Shown: one piece after another, positions 34,665-41,498 of the stretch
Layout of the letters: every line of letters starts with the position of its first letter
Numbering within the stretch: position 1 is the stretch's first letter
Origin: Chromatiales bacterium
GTDB taxonomy: Bacteria > Pseudomonadota > Gammaproteobacteria > UBA6429 > Thiohalophilaceae
NCBI GenBank assembly: GCA_026984045.1
Contig: JALSSV010000077.1
Location: 1 to 41,498 of the forward strand
Direction: 5' to 3'
DNA: 41,498 nucleotides
Position numbers and translations under genes: made by a program
The notes under the pieces: model-generated
The model's input: only the letters and a program-made list of their open reading frames with translations
What the model was told of the DNA's origin: nothing
Databases searched by the model: none

Positions 34665-35713
34665 GCGGCAACGACCCGATCGCGTCCCGCCAGCTTGGCG
34701 GCGTAGAGGGCCGCGTCGGCCCGTTCCAGCAGGGCCTCGGGCGTGTCGCCGTCTTCCAGGGCCGCCACGCCGAGGCTCACGGTCAGCGGAATGCGGTGTG
34801 CGTCCACCTGCACCGGCGCCGAGCCGATCCGCTCGCGCACCCGTTCGGCCACCTGGCGCCCGGTCTCGAGGGAGCTGGCCGGCAGCACCAGCAGGAACTC
34901 CTCGCCCCCGTAGCGGCCGACGATGTCACAGCCACGCACCGCCGCCTCCAGGCGCCGGCCCACTTCCTTGAGCACCTCGTCGCCCACCAGGTGCCCGAGT
35001 TCGTCGTTGACGCGCTTGAAATGATCGAGATCAGCCATGGCCACGGTCAACGGCTGACCGCGGCGGCAGGCCATGGCGATCTCGTTGGCCAGTACCGACT
35101 CCAGATGCCGCCGGCTGGCCACTTCGGTGAGCGAATCCACCCGCACCTGCTGCGACAGTTCCTCCTTCTCGTCGGCCAGCGTGTGCACCGAGCGGATCAG
35201 ATCCTGGATCTGCAATTGATGATAGGTTTCGATGGCCAAACTCATGTCGAGCTTGATGATGCGGCCAAGAAACCGAATCAGATCCAGTTTTTGCGGTGAC
35301 TCGCGGAACCCTTCGTGCGGAAAGTGGTCGATGATCAGGTCTTCCAGGAGGCGATAGGCCGCCAGGTAAAGACTCAGGGGCAGGCCGATGTGAGCATGGG
35401 CCATGCCTGCCCGCAGGCGGTTCTCGAAGTAGTCGGCGGTGTCGAAACCGATGCCCAGGGTATCGAGATAGTCGGCATGGGTGACCTTCAACTGCGGCAC
35501 CTTGCGCCCGCCGTCGAGAAACAGCGCGGTTTCGGGCCGGGTGACCAGATAGTCGTAGAAGGCATCGATGATGCGCGCACCATGGGGTGTGATAACCTGC
35601 GCATGCAGTAGCCCGGCCAGATCGTGATCGCCCGCCTGGAAGCCGAACAGTTCGATCCGCCGGCGACGTCCGATTTCATCGAACCCGTACTTGTCACACA
35701 ATGAATAATTCAT
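34661..35713 (-). CDS. Globin-coupled diguanylate cyclase
   Basis: 350 residues, no TM helix. N-terminal globin-sensor (protoglobin) domain about 1-165: the proximal-His region is GMAHAHIGLPLSLYLAAYRL, similar to HAxIGL of HemAT/DosC proteins. A helical linker (about 170-185) leads to GGDEF with RYGGEEF (about 268) and RGCD five residues before it, an intact I-site. Heme-bound O2 probably controls c-di-GMP synthesis. I chose ATG 35713; a longer frame to 35782 would overlap the ABC gene start on the other strand. It is 67 bp from that divergent gene. Confidence 0.85.
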
Positions 35714-35780
35714 ATAATTCCCGGCGACGATCGGGAGCCGGTCGTCGCCTTCTCGCAACTTTCCGGAGCACAGGACGCCC

Positions 35781-36728
35781 ATGACGGATACGCCTCTGGT
35801 AAGTGTACTACATGTCTCCCGCCACTACGGCCAGCTCCAGGCCGTGCAAGACGTGAGCTTCAGCCTGCAAAAGGGCGAAGTGCTCGGTTTTCTCGGCCCC
35901 AACGGCGCCGGCAAGTCCACCACCATGCAGATCATCACCGGCAACCTGGCCCCCAGCGCGGGGCGGGTGCACATCGCCGGGCAGGATCTGCTCGAGCAGC
36001 CGAAGGCCGCCAAGGCCGAAATCGGCTACCTGCCGGAGCAACCGCCCCTGTACCGGGAGCTGACGGTGGACGAGTACCTGCGCTTCTGCGCCCGGCTCAA
36101 CCGCATCCGCCGCGACAAGGTGGCCGCCGCGGTCAAGCGGGCCAAGTCCCGCTGCGGCCTGGAGGCGGTGGGGCGGCGCCTGATCGGCAATCTCTCCAAG
36201 GGCTACCAGCAGCGGGTGGGCATCGCCCAGGCCATCATCCACAGCCCGGCGGTGGTGGTGCTCGACGAACCCACCGTGGGGCTCGACCCCATCCAGATCC
36301 GCGAGATCCGCGACCTGATCCGGGATCTGGGCGCGGAACACGGCGTCATCCTCTCCACCCACATCCTGCCCGAAGTGCAGATGACCTGCAGCCGCGTGCA
36401 GATCATCAACCAGGGCCGGCTGGTGTTCAGCGACAGCATCGAGAACCTCGACCGGCGCATGGACACCACCACCCTGCTGGTCGCCTTCGATGCCCCGCCC
36501 CCGGTCGCCGCCCTCGAAGCCATCGACGGCGTCGAACGGGCCGAGGATCTCGGCGCCGGCCGCTTCCGCCTCCGGCACGCGGCCGGCGCCTCGCCCGCGC
36601 CACGCCTTGCCGAGGCCGCCGTCAGCGGCGGCTGGGGCCTGCGCGAACTGACCCCGGAACACAAGACCCTCGAACAGATCTTCATCGACATCACCAGTTC
36701 GGAGCACGCCGTGGAGGACGCCGCATGA
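35781..36728 (+). CDS. Gld-type ABC transporter ATPase
   Basis: 315 residues. Walker A GPNGAGKSTTMQ (about 39-50), signature LSKGYQQRVGIAQA, Walker B VVVLDEPTVGLDP, switch His STHILPEV. The 80-residue C-terminal extension fits the GldA/CcmA-like drug-exporter class. First gene of a four-gene unit (ATPase, permease, GldG-like, DUF4340), with a 4-bp overlap to the next gene. Not to be confused with gliding: similar units occur in many non-gliding proteobacteria. Confidence 0.92.
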   Translation: MTDTPLVSVLHVSRHYGQLQAVQDVSFSLQKGEVLGFLGPNGAGKSTTMQIITGNLAPSAGRVHIAGQDLLEQPKAAKAEIGYLPEQPPLYRELTVDEYLRFCARLNRIRRDKVAAAVKRAKSRCGLEAVGRRLIGNLSKGYQQRVGIAQAIIHSPAVVVLDEPTVGLDPIQIREIRDLIRDLGAEHGVILSTHILPEVQMTCSRVQIINQGRLVFSDSIENLDRRMDTTTLLVAFDAPPPVAALEAIDGVERAEDLGAGRFRLRHAAGASPAPRLAEAAVSGGWGLRELTPEHKTLEQIFIDITSSEHAVEDAA

Positions 36729-37483
36729 TCGGAACCCTGGCCCTGCGGGAACTGCGCAGCCTGTTCCTCTCGCCGCTGGCCTGGTCGGTGCTGGCGGTGG
36801 TGCAGTTCATTCTCGCCTACCTGTTCCTGGCCCACGTGCAGGACTTCATCCAGATCCAGCCGCAACTGGCGCTCATCGACAACGCCCCCGGCGCCACCCA
36901 GCTCATCGTCGCCCCCCTGTACGGCAGCGCCGGCTTCATCTTCATGATGGTGGTGCCGCTGATGACCATGCGCCTGATCAGCGAGGAGCGGCGCAACCGC
37001 AGCATCGCCCTGCTGTTCAGCGCGCCGGTCTCCATGACCGAGATCATCTTGGGCAAGTATCTGGGCGTGGCCGCCTTCTTCCTCCTCCTCACCGGGCTCA
37101 TCACCCTCATGCCCCTGTCGCTGCTGAGCGCCGGTACGCTGGACATGGGTCACTTCGCCGCCATCGTGCTCGGCACGCTGCTGCTGGTGGCCAGCTTCGC
37201 CGCCCTGGGGCTGTACCTCTCCAGCCTCACCGTGCAGCCCACGGTGGCCGCGGTGAGCAGCTTCGGCGCCCTGCTGCTGTTGTGGATCATCGACTGGGCC
37301 GGCGACAAGGTCAGCAATCCCGAGGCCTCCGGCCTGCTCACCTACCTGTCCCTGCTGCGCCATTTCGAGGCCCTGGCCCGGGGCGTGTTCTCTACCGCCG
37401 ACGTGGCCTACTACCTGCTGTTCATCACCGTCTTCCTGGTACTGGGCATCCGCCGCCTGGATGCCGACCGACTGCAACACTGA
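36725..37483 (+). CDS. ABC-2 type permease (GldF-like)
   Basis: 252 residues, six TM helices (for example LAWSVLAVVQFILAYLFLAH near the N-terminus). Contains MMVVPLMTMRLISEERRNR and FSAPVSMTEIILGKYLGVA, typical of ABC-2 permeases. Overlaps the ATPase gene by 4 bp and lies 7 bp before the GldG-like gene, so it should work with both. Confidence 0.92.
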   Translation: MIGTLALRELRSLFLSPLAWSVLAVVQFILAYLFLAHVQDFIQIQPQLALIDNAPGATQLIVAPLYGSAGFIFMMVVPLMTMRLISEERRNRSIALLFSAPVSMTEIILGKYLGVAAFFLLLTGLITLMPLSLLSAGTLDMGHFAAIVLGTLLLVASFAALGLYLSSLTVQPTVAAVSSFGALLLLWIIDWAGDKVSNPEASGLLTYLSLLRHFEALARGVFSTADVAYYLLFITVFLVLGIRRLDADRLQH

Positions 37484-37490
37484 GACCGCC

Positions 37491-38927
37491 ATGGAAATCA
37501 CCCCCAAGACCCGCTGGCAATACCGCCTGCAGAGCGGCCTGTTCCTGGTGCTGTTCCTGGCCGTGATCGGCCTGCTGGCCTGGATCTCCCACCGCTACAG
37601 CTTCGAGGCCGACTGGACGGCCAACGGCCGCAACACCCTGGCCGAGCCCAGCGTCGAACTGCTCAAGCGGATCCCCGAACCGGTCACCATCGTGGCCGTG
37701 GCGCGCAACACCGATCTGGCCCCCACCCGGCGCAAGATCGAGGAGCTGATCGCCCGCTACCAGGCCGTCAAGCCCGACATCAGGCTCGAGTTCATCGACC
37801 CCGACACCGAACCGGACAAGGTGCGCCAGCTCAAGGTCACGGTGGACGGCGAGCTGATCGTCAGCTACGGCAACCGCAGCGAGCACGTCACCCGGCCCAC
37901 CGAGGAGACCCTCACCAACACCCTGCAGCGGCTGCTGCGCAGCGGCGAGCGCAAGCTCGTCTTCCTGCGCGGCCACGGCGAGCGCGACCCCGGCGGCCGC
38001 GCCAATCACGATTACGGCAGCTTCCTGCGTTTTCTCGAGAGCAAGGGCCTCAAGGGCGAGACGCTGGATCTGAACCAGTCGCCGACGATCCCCGCAGACA
38101 CCGCGGTGCTGGTGATCGCCGGCCCGCAGACCGACTACCTGCCGGGCGAAGTGAAACTCATCCGCGAATACCTGGAAAAGGGCGGCAACCTGCTGTGGCT
38201 GCACGATCCCGGCCCCCTGCACGGGCTGGCCGATCTTGCCAGGGCCCTGCACGTGGATTTCGTGAAGGGGCTGATCGTGGACCCCAGCACCCAGATGCTG
38301 GGCATCCCCGATCCCTCCTTCGTGGTGGTGACCCGCTACGGCAAGCACCCCATCACCCGCGACTTCCGCTACATGACCATCTACCCGCGGGCGGTCGGGA
38401 TCCGTTTCCTGGCCAAGGCCAACCAGGACGACGAGCGTCCCTGGCAGTACACCCAGTTCCTGCTCACCGTAGAGCGCAGCTGGTCGGAGACCGGACCGCT
38501 CAAGGGCGCCATCGCCTATGACGGCGGCGATGAAACGCCGGGGCCGCTGACCGTGGGCCTGGCCATGTCGCGCAAGCTGCCCGAAGCCGGCGACAAGCAG
38601 GCGAAGGACGGCAAGGGCAAGACGGTCACCCCGAAAGACAAGCCGAAACCGCAACCCGAACAGCGGGTGGTGATCGTCGGCGACGGCGACTTCCTGTCCA
38701 ATGCCTTCCTCGGCAACCAGGGAAATCGGGACATGGGCTTCAACATCGTCAACTGGCTGAGCCATGACGACGCCTTCATCGCCATCCCCTCGCGCTCGGC
38801 CCCCGACACCCGCCTGACCCTGAGCGAATCCACCTGGTCGCTGCTCGGCCTGTTCTTCCTCTTCGGCCTGCCCGGCCTGCTGCTCGGCACGGGACTGACC
38901 ATCTGGATCCGGAGGCGCCGCCAATGA
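37491..38927 (+). CDS. GldG-like ABC accessory protein
   Basis: 478 residues. N-terminal TM (about 13-33), a large extracytoplasmic domain (ABC_transp_aux/GldG type; FSNRSEHVTRPTEETLTN-like region is here YGNRSEHVTRPTEETLTN), VVIVGDGDFLSNAFLGNQGN, and a C-terminal TM (about 448-470) followed by RRRR-like basic residues. Start at 37491 (MEITPKTRW) places the first helix correctly. Substrate of the complex unknown. The stop overlaps the next start (ATGA). Confidence 0.88.
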   Translation: MEITPKTRWQYRLQSGLFLVLFLAVIGLLAWISHRYSFEADWTANGRNTLAEPSVELLKRIPEPVTIVAVARNTDLAPTRRKIEELIARYQAVKPDIRLEFIDPDTEPDKVRQLKVTVDGELIVSYGNRSEHVTRPTEETLTNTLQRLLRSGERKLVFLRGHGERDPGGRANHDYGSFLRFLESKGLKGETLDLNQSPTIPADTAVLVIAGPQTDYLPGEVKLIREYLEKGGNLLWLHDPGPLHGLADLARALHVDFVKGLIVDPSTQMLGIPDPSFVVVTRYGKHPITRDFRYMTIYPRAVGIRFLAKANQDDERPWQYTQFLLTVERSWSETGPLKGAIAYDGGDETPGPLTVGLAMSRKLPEAGDKQAKDGKGKTVTPKDKPKPQPEQRVVIVGDGDFLSNAFLGNQGNRDMGFNIVNWLSHDDAFIAIPSRSAPDTRLTLSESTWSLLGLFFLFGLPGLLLGTGLTIWIRRRRQ

Positions 38928-39823
38928 TGCGCTCGCGGCTGTGGCTCAACCTGGGACTGCTGGCGCTGGTGGCGGTGCTGGTCGCCATCGTGATCTTCGA
39001 ACCGGGCAAGAAACCGGAACCGAAACCGGAACCGCTCACCACCCTCGAGCCCGAGACCGTCACCCGCCTGAAGCTGGTGCGGGGCGAGAAAGACGTGATC
39101 GAACTGGAGAAACGCCAGGGGCGCTGGTGGCTCACCCGCCCCTGGAACCTGCCGGCGAAGGAGTTCCGCGTGCAGGGCGTGCTGCGCCTGCTGGATACCG
39201 ACAGCCGCAGCCGGCACGATCTCGCCGGGCTGGACCTGGCCAAGTTCGGCCTCGACAAGCCGCGCGCCTCGGTCACCTTCGACGGCGAACTGACCATCGA
39301 CTTCGGCGGCACCGAGCCGCTCTCCCAGCAGCGCTACGTGCGGATCGGCGAGGATCTGCACACCATCGTCGACACCTATTACTACCAGATCGCCGCCACC
39401 CCCGAATCCTTCGTGGCCACCGCCCTGCTGCCGCCGGGCGCGAACCCCGTCAGGCTGGTACTGCCCGGCCTCACCCTGACCCTGCAGGACGGCAAGTGGC
39501 AACGGGTCCCCGCGCGGCCCGATCTGTCGGCCGACGCCAGCCTCGACATCGTCAACGCCTGGCGCACCACCGAAGCCATCGACGTCAAGCCGAAGGACAA
39601 GCTGCCGCAAGGCAAACCCGCCGGCACGGTGGAAGTGTGGCTCGAAGGTCAGGACAGCCCCCTGCGCTTCACCCTCATCGAGAAGGACGACGACGTCTAC
39701 TTCCTGCGCGACGACGTAAAACTCGCCTGGCAGGTGACCAGGGAAAACGCGGAAAAACTGCGCAAACTGCCCGAACCGGAAAAAGCCGAGAAACCCGAAA
39801 CCGAGACGAAAGACACCCAGTAG
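38924..39823 (+). CDS. DUF4340 domain protein of the Gld-type ABC unit
   Basis: 299 residues. N-terminal TM (about 5-25), Pro/Glu/Lys-rich linker, then a mostly beta DUF4340 domain with repeated strands (RWWLTRPWNLPAKEFRVQG, later YVRIGEDLHTIVDTYYYQI). The C-terminus is highly charged (KAEKPETETKDTQ). A second ATG at 38927 is also possible. The TAG stop at 39821-39823 is the second to fourth base of a GTAG REP element. Confidence 0.85.
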   Translation: MMRSRLWLNLGLLALVAVLVAIVIFEPGKKPEPKPEPLTTLEPETVTRLKLVRGEKDVIELEKRQGRWWLTRPWNLPAKEFRVQGVLRLLDTDSRSRHDLAGLDLAKFGLDKPRASVTFDGELTIDFGGTEPLSQQRYVRIGEDLHTIVDTYYYQIAATPESFVATALLPPGANPVRLVLPGLTLTLQDGKWQRVPARPDLSADASLDIVNAWRTTEAIDVKPKDKLPQGKPAGTVEVWLEGQDSPLRFTLIEKDDDVYFLRDDVKLAWQVTRENAEKLRKLPEPEKAEKPETETKDTQ

Positions 39824-39949
39824 GAGCGGCGCCATCGCCGCGATTGGCCGGTAGCGGGTGGGCTGGGAACGGGTAGCTGGGAAAACCTTGCTGTTCCCGG
39901 TCACCAGCAACCCGCCACCACATTGTCGCGGCGATGGCGCCGCTCCTAC
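39820..39949. repeat. REPIN: two identical GTAG REPs around a heptad inverted repeat
   Basis: The 24-nt unit 39820-39843 (GTAGGAGCGGCGCCATCGCC then GCGA) is repeated exactly in inverted form at 39926-39949. Between them lie GGGTAGC/GGGAACGGG-type heptad words at 39849-39880, with their loose inverse at about 39893-39918. So a heptad element sits inside a REP doublet. Confidence 0.85.
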
Positions 39950-39957
39950 GGAAGATC

Positions 39958-39992
39958 ACTTCCTTCCTCTTTCCCCTTTCCTCTTTCCACTG
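39958..39992. repeat. Single GAGGAAAG-type arm before mutM
   Basis: On the minus strand the tract reads CAGTGGAAAGAGGAAAGGGG and then AAAGAGGAAGGAAG, the same words as at 29478-29558 and 30246-30370. It ends 6 bp before the mutM ATG, and no SD sequence precedes that ATG. Confidence 0.65.
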
Positions 39993-39998
39993 ATTTCA

Positions 39999-40814
39999 AT
40001 GCCCGAACTCCCCGAAGTCGAAACCGCCCGCCGGGGCATTGCGCCGCATCTCGAGGGCCGCAAGGTCACCGGCGTGGTGGTCCGCCAGCGGCAGTTGCGC
40101 TGGCCGGTGCCCAAGGGACTGGGCAAGACGCTCGCCGGACAGATCCTGCAGGCAGTGCGCCGACGCGGCAAATACCTGCTGCTGGACTTCGAGGAAGGCA
40201 GCCTGATCCTGCACCTGGGCATGTCCGGCAGCCTGCGCATCGTGCCCTGCGAGACGCCGCCGGGGAAACATGATCACGTGGACATCGCCTTCAGCGGCGA
40301 CCGCTGCCTGCGCCTGACCGATCCCCGCCGCTTCGGTGCCGTGCTCCACACCCGCGGCGATCCGCTGCAGCATGCACGGCTGGCCGGTCTCGGCCCCGAA
40401 CCCCTCGGGCCGGCGTTCGACGGCCGGCACCTGTTCACCCTCAGCCGCGGCCGTCGGCTGGCCGTGAAACCCTTCATCATGGACAGCAAGGTGGTGGTGG
40501 GCGTGGGCAACATCTACGCCAGCGAAGCCCTGTTCCTGGCCGGTATCCATCCGCGCCGGCCGGCCGGGCGCATCGCCGCTACGCGGTACGACCGGCTGGC
40601 CACGTGCATCCGCCAGGTGTTGCAGGCCGCCATCGACGCGGGCGGCACCACATTGCGCGACTTCACCGACAGCGAAGGCCGCCCCGGCTACTTCGCCCGC
40701 CAGCTGCACGTGTACGGCCGCGAGGGCGAACCCTGCCCCGCCTGCGGCGCCGCCATTCGCCAGGAAGTCCTCGGCCAGCGGGCCAGCTACTTCTGCCCCC
40801 GCTGCCAGCGATAA
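39999..40814 (+). CDS. mutM: Formamidopyrimidine-DNA glycosylase
   Basis: 271 residues, normal length. Removes 8-oxoguanine and nicks the strand by beta/delta elimination. Catalytic N-terminus [14 protein letters not shown] fixes the start because Pro2 is the nucleophile. [11 protein letters not shown] carries the DNA-backbone lysine, LHLGMSGSL follows, and the C-terminal zinc finger is CPACGAAI ... FCPRCQR. A longer frame from 39858 runs through repeat DNA. No recognisable SD. Converges with the next gene after 13 bp. Confidence 0.97.
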   Translation: MPELPEVETARRGIAPHLEGRKVTGVVVRQRQLRWPVPKGLGKTLAGQILQAVRRRGKYLLLDFEEGSLILHLGMSGSLRIVPCETPPGKHDHVDIAFSGDRCLRLTDPRRFGAVLHTRGDPLQHARLAGLGPEPLGPAFDGRHLFTLSRGRRLAVKPFIMDSKVVVGVGNIYASEALFLAGIHPRRPAGRIAATRYDRLATCIRQVLQAAIDAGGTTLRDFTDSEGRPGYFARQLHVYGREGEPCPACGAAIRQEVLGQRASYFCPRCQR

Positions 40815-40827
40815 CGGTTCTTTCCGT

Positions 40828-41190
40828 TCAGGGCCCGATCCCGGCGCGATCCCGATCCCGGAACGAGCAGGTGCCTTCACCGATGTGGCCGGGATAGTGC
40901 GCGGAGAAGGTGCGGCAGATGTCGGGCCGCTTGCGCCAGGTTTCGCCATCGGCGCTGTAGAGTTCGGGCGGAATGAGGTCTTCCTCGCCGGCGTAGATTT
41001 CCAGGATCTGCACCTGCGCCGGCGAGATGCCTCTGGCGTCCAGGTAGTCGACCAGGCCGCAGATGGTGTCGGCGAAACAGGAATTGGTGAGCGCCTCGCC
41101 CTCGAGAACGGGTATCCGCGCCTCGTAGGTGTAGGGCAGGCTTGCGTCGTATTTGGAGCCGGGCCCCAGGATCTTTCGCACGAGGTTCAT
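40828..41190 (-). CDS. Small protein of unknown function
   Basis: 120 residues, soluble, no signal peptide or TM. I do not recognise a family. Features: MNLVRKILGPGSKYDASLPY at the start, a central EALTNSCFADTICGLVDYLD with two Cys, an EIYAGEEDLIPPELYSADG loop, and a C-terminus with HYPGHIGEGTCSF. The start is supported by GGAGG about 8 bp upstream; a frame to 41472 is an out-of-place extension over the next gene. It lies 118 bp downstream of the gamma-glutamyltransferase end. Confidence 0.7.
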   Translation of the reverse strand: MNLVRKILGPGSKYDASLPYTYEARIPVLEGEALTNSCFADTICGLVDYLDARGISPAQVQILEIYAGEEDLIPPELYSADGETWRKRPDICRTFSAHYPGHIGEGTCSFRDRDRAGIGP

Positions 41191-41308
41191 GGCTTGCCTC
41201 CCCGAAGCGCCTGGCTTCGGTATTGCCGTGCGTGGAAGGAGTGCCTGCTCCAAACCTAGCACAGGATCCGCAGGACGGCGGTTCCATCTGCACGCGAATT
41301 GATCTGGC

Positions 41309-41498
41309 TCAACGCACGGCGGCCCAGCCCTCGCCACGGGGATCGCTGGCCGCGTCCATGCGCCCGCTGGCGCGATCCTGCACCACGATCTGCATGTTGC
41401 CCCAGGGCTCGAACGCCCGCAGCCGGTGGCCGATGGCCTCCAGCCGGGCGCGGGTGGCGGCATCCAGGGCATCCGTCTCGTACTGAATCACGTCCGGC
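41309..41498 (-). CDS. Gamma-glutamyltransferase family protein (C-terminal part)
   Basis: 63 residues are visible; the frame continues beyond the right edge. The end LEAIGHRLRAFEPWGNMQIV then VQDRASGRMDAASDPRGEGW fits the C-terminus of the small subunit of gamma-glutamyltransferases, which hydrolyse or transfer the gamma-glutamyl group of glutathione. The catalytic Thr is outside the window, so active versus degenerate members cannot be told apart. Confidence 0.75.
   Translation of the reverse strand, partial: PDVIQYETDALDAATRARLEAIGHRLRAFEPWGNMQIVVQDRASGRMDAASDPRGEGWAAVR

Noticed and set aside
35714-35782. N-terminal extension of the globin cyclase starting at 35782
   Set aside because: It would overlap the divergent ABC start codon, and the added residues do not resemble a globin domain.

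Overview
The window looks like chromosomal DNA of a GC-rich gammaproteobacterium. This rests on gene order. Around 20.5-40.8 kb it carries pyrE, slmA, dut, coaBC, radC, rpmB, rpmG and mutM, the order known from Escherichia coli. The insertion of argB and algC beside dut, and an exonuclease III-family gene divergent from pyrE where Pseudomonas has crc, are Pseudomonas-like. The yggS-proC-yggT and metX-metW-DUF4426 blocks at the left point the same way. A purple-sulfur or Thioalkalivibrio-like relative is my guess, not something the sequence proves. No rRNA, tRNA, prophage, transposase or CRISPR array was seen.

Layout: 1-4.7 kb holds the 3' end of yggS, a periplasmic binding protein paired with a membrane diguanylate cyclase, then proC-yggT-yggU. 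5-9.6 kb holds a dynamin-like GTPase, a 30-bp perfect inverted repeat, metX-metW and a DUF4426 gene. 9.9-12.3 kb is a GGDEF-EAL protein. 12.3-15 kb is a repeat cluster, a TauE/DsbD-like membrane protein and ampG. 15-19.4 kb is a MacB-like ABC export operon (adaptor, ATPase, two permeases). 19.7-27.9 kb is xthA/crc-like, pyrE, a TauE-type permease, a coiled-coil periplasmic protein, slmA, argB, a membrane-anchored algC and dut. 28-30.8 kb is coaBC, radC and rpmB-rpmG. 31-35.7 kb is a sensory block: EAL-HDOD, hemerythrin, HyuA-like protein and a globin-coupled diguanylate cyclase. 35.8-39.8 kb is a Gld-type ABC system with a DUF4340 protein. mutM, a small unknown gene and the 3' end of a gamma-glutamyltransferase close the window.

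Most genes are core housekeeping. Two themes are unusual. The first is signalling: four c-di-GMP-type proteins and two likely oxygen- or diiron-binding proteins lie in 41 kb, with perfect or near-perfect CRP-type palindromes upstream of two of the units. The second is the intergenic DNA. Many gaps are filled with several unrelated families of degenerate 7-9 nt word repeats, usually as two inverted arms around a unique core, mixed with GTAG-type REP hairpins. At least six genes have their stop codon or last codons inside or against these repeats, and two or three genes seem to have lost a Shine-Dalgarno sequence to them.
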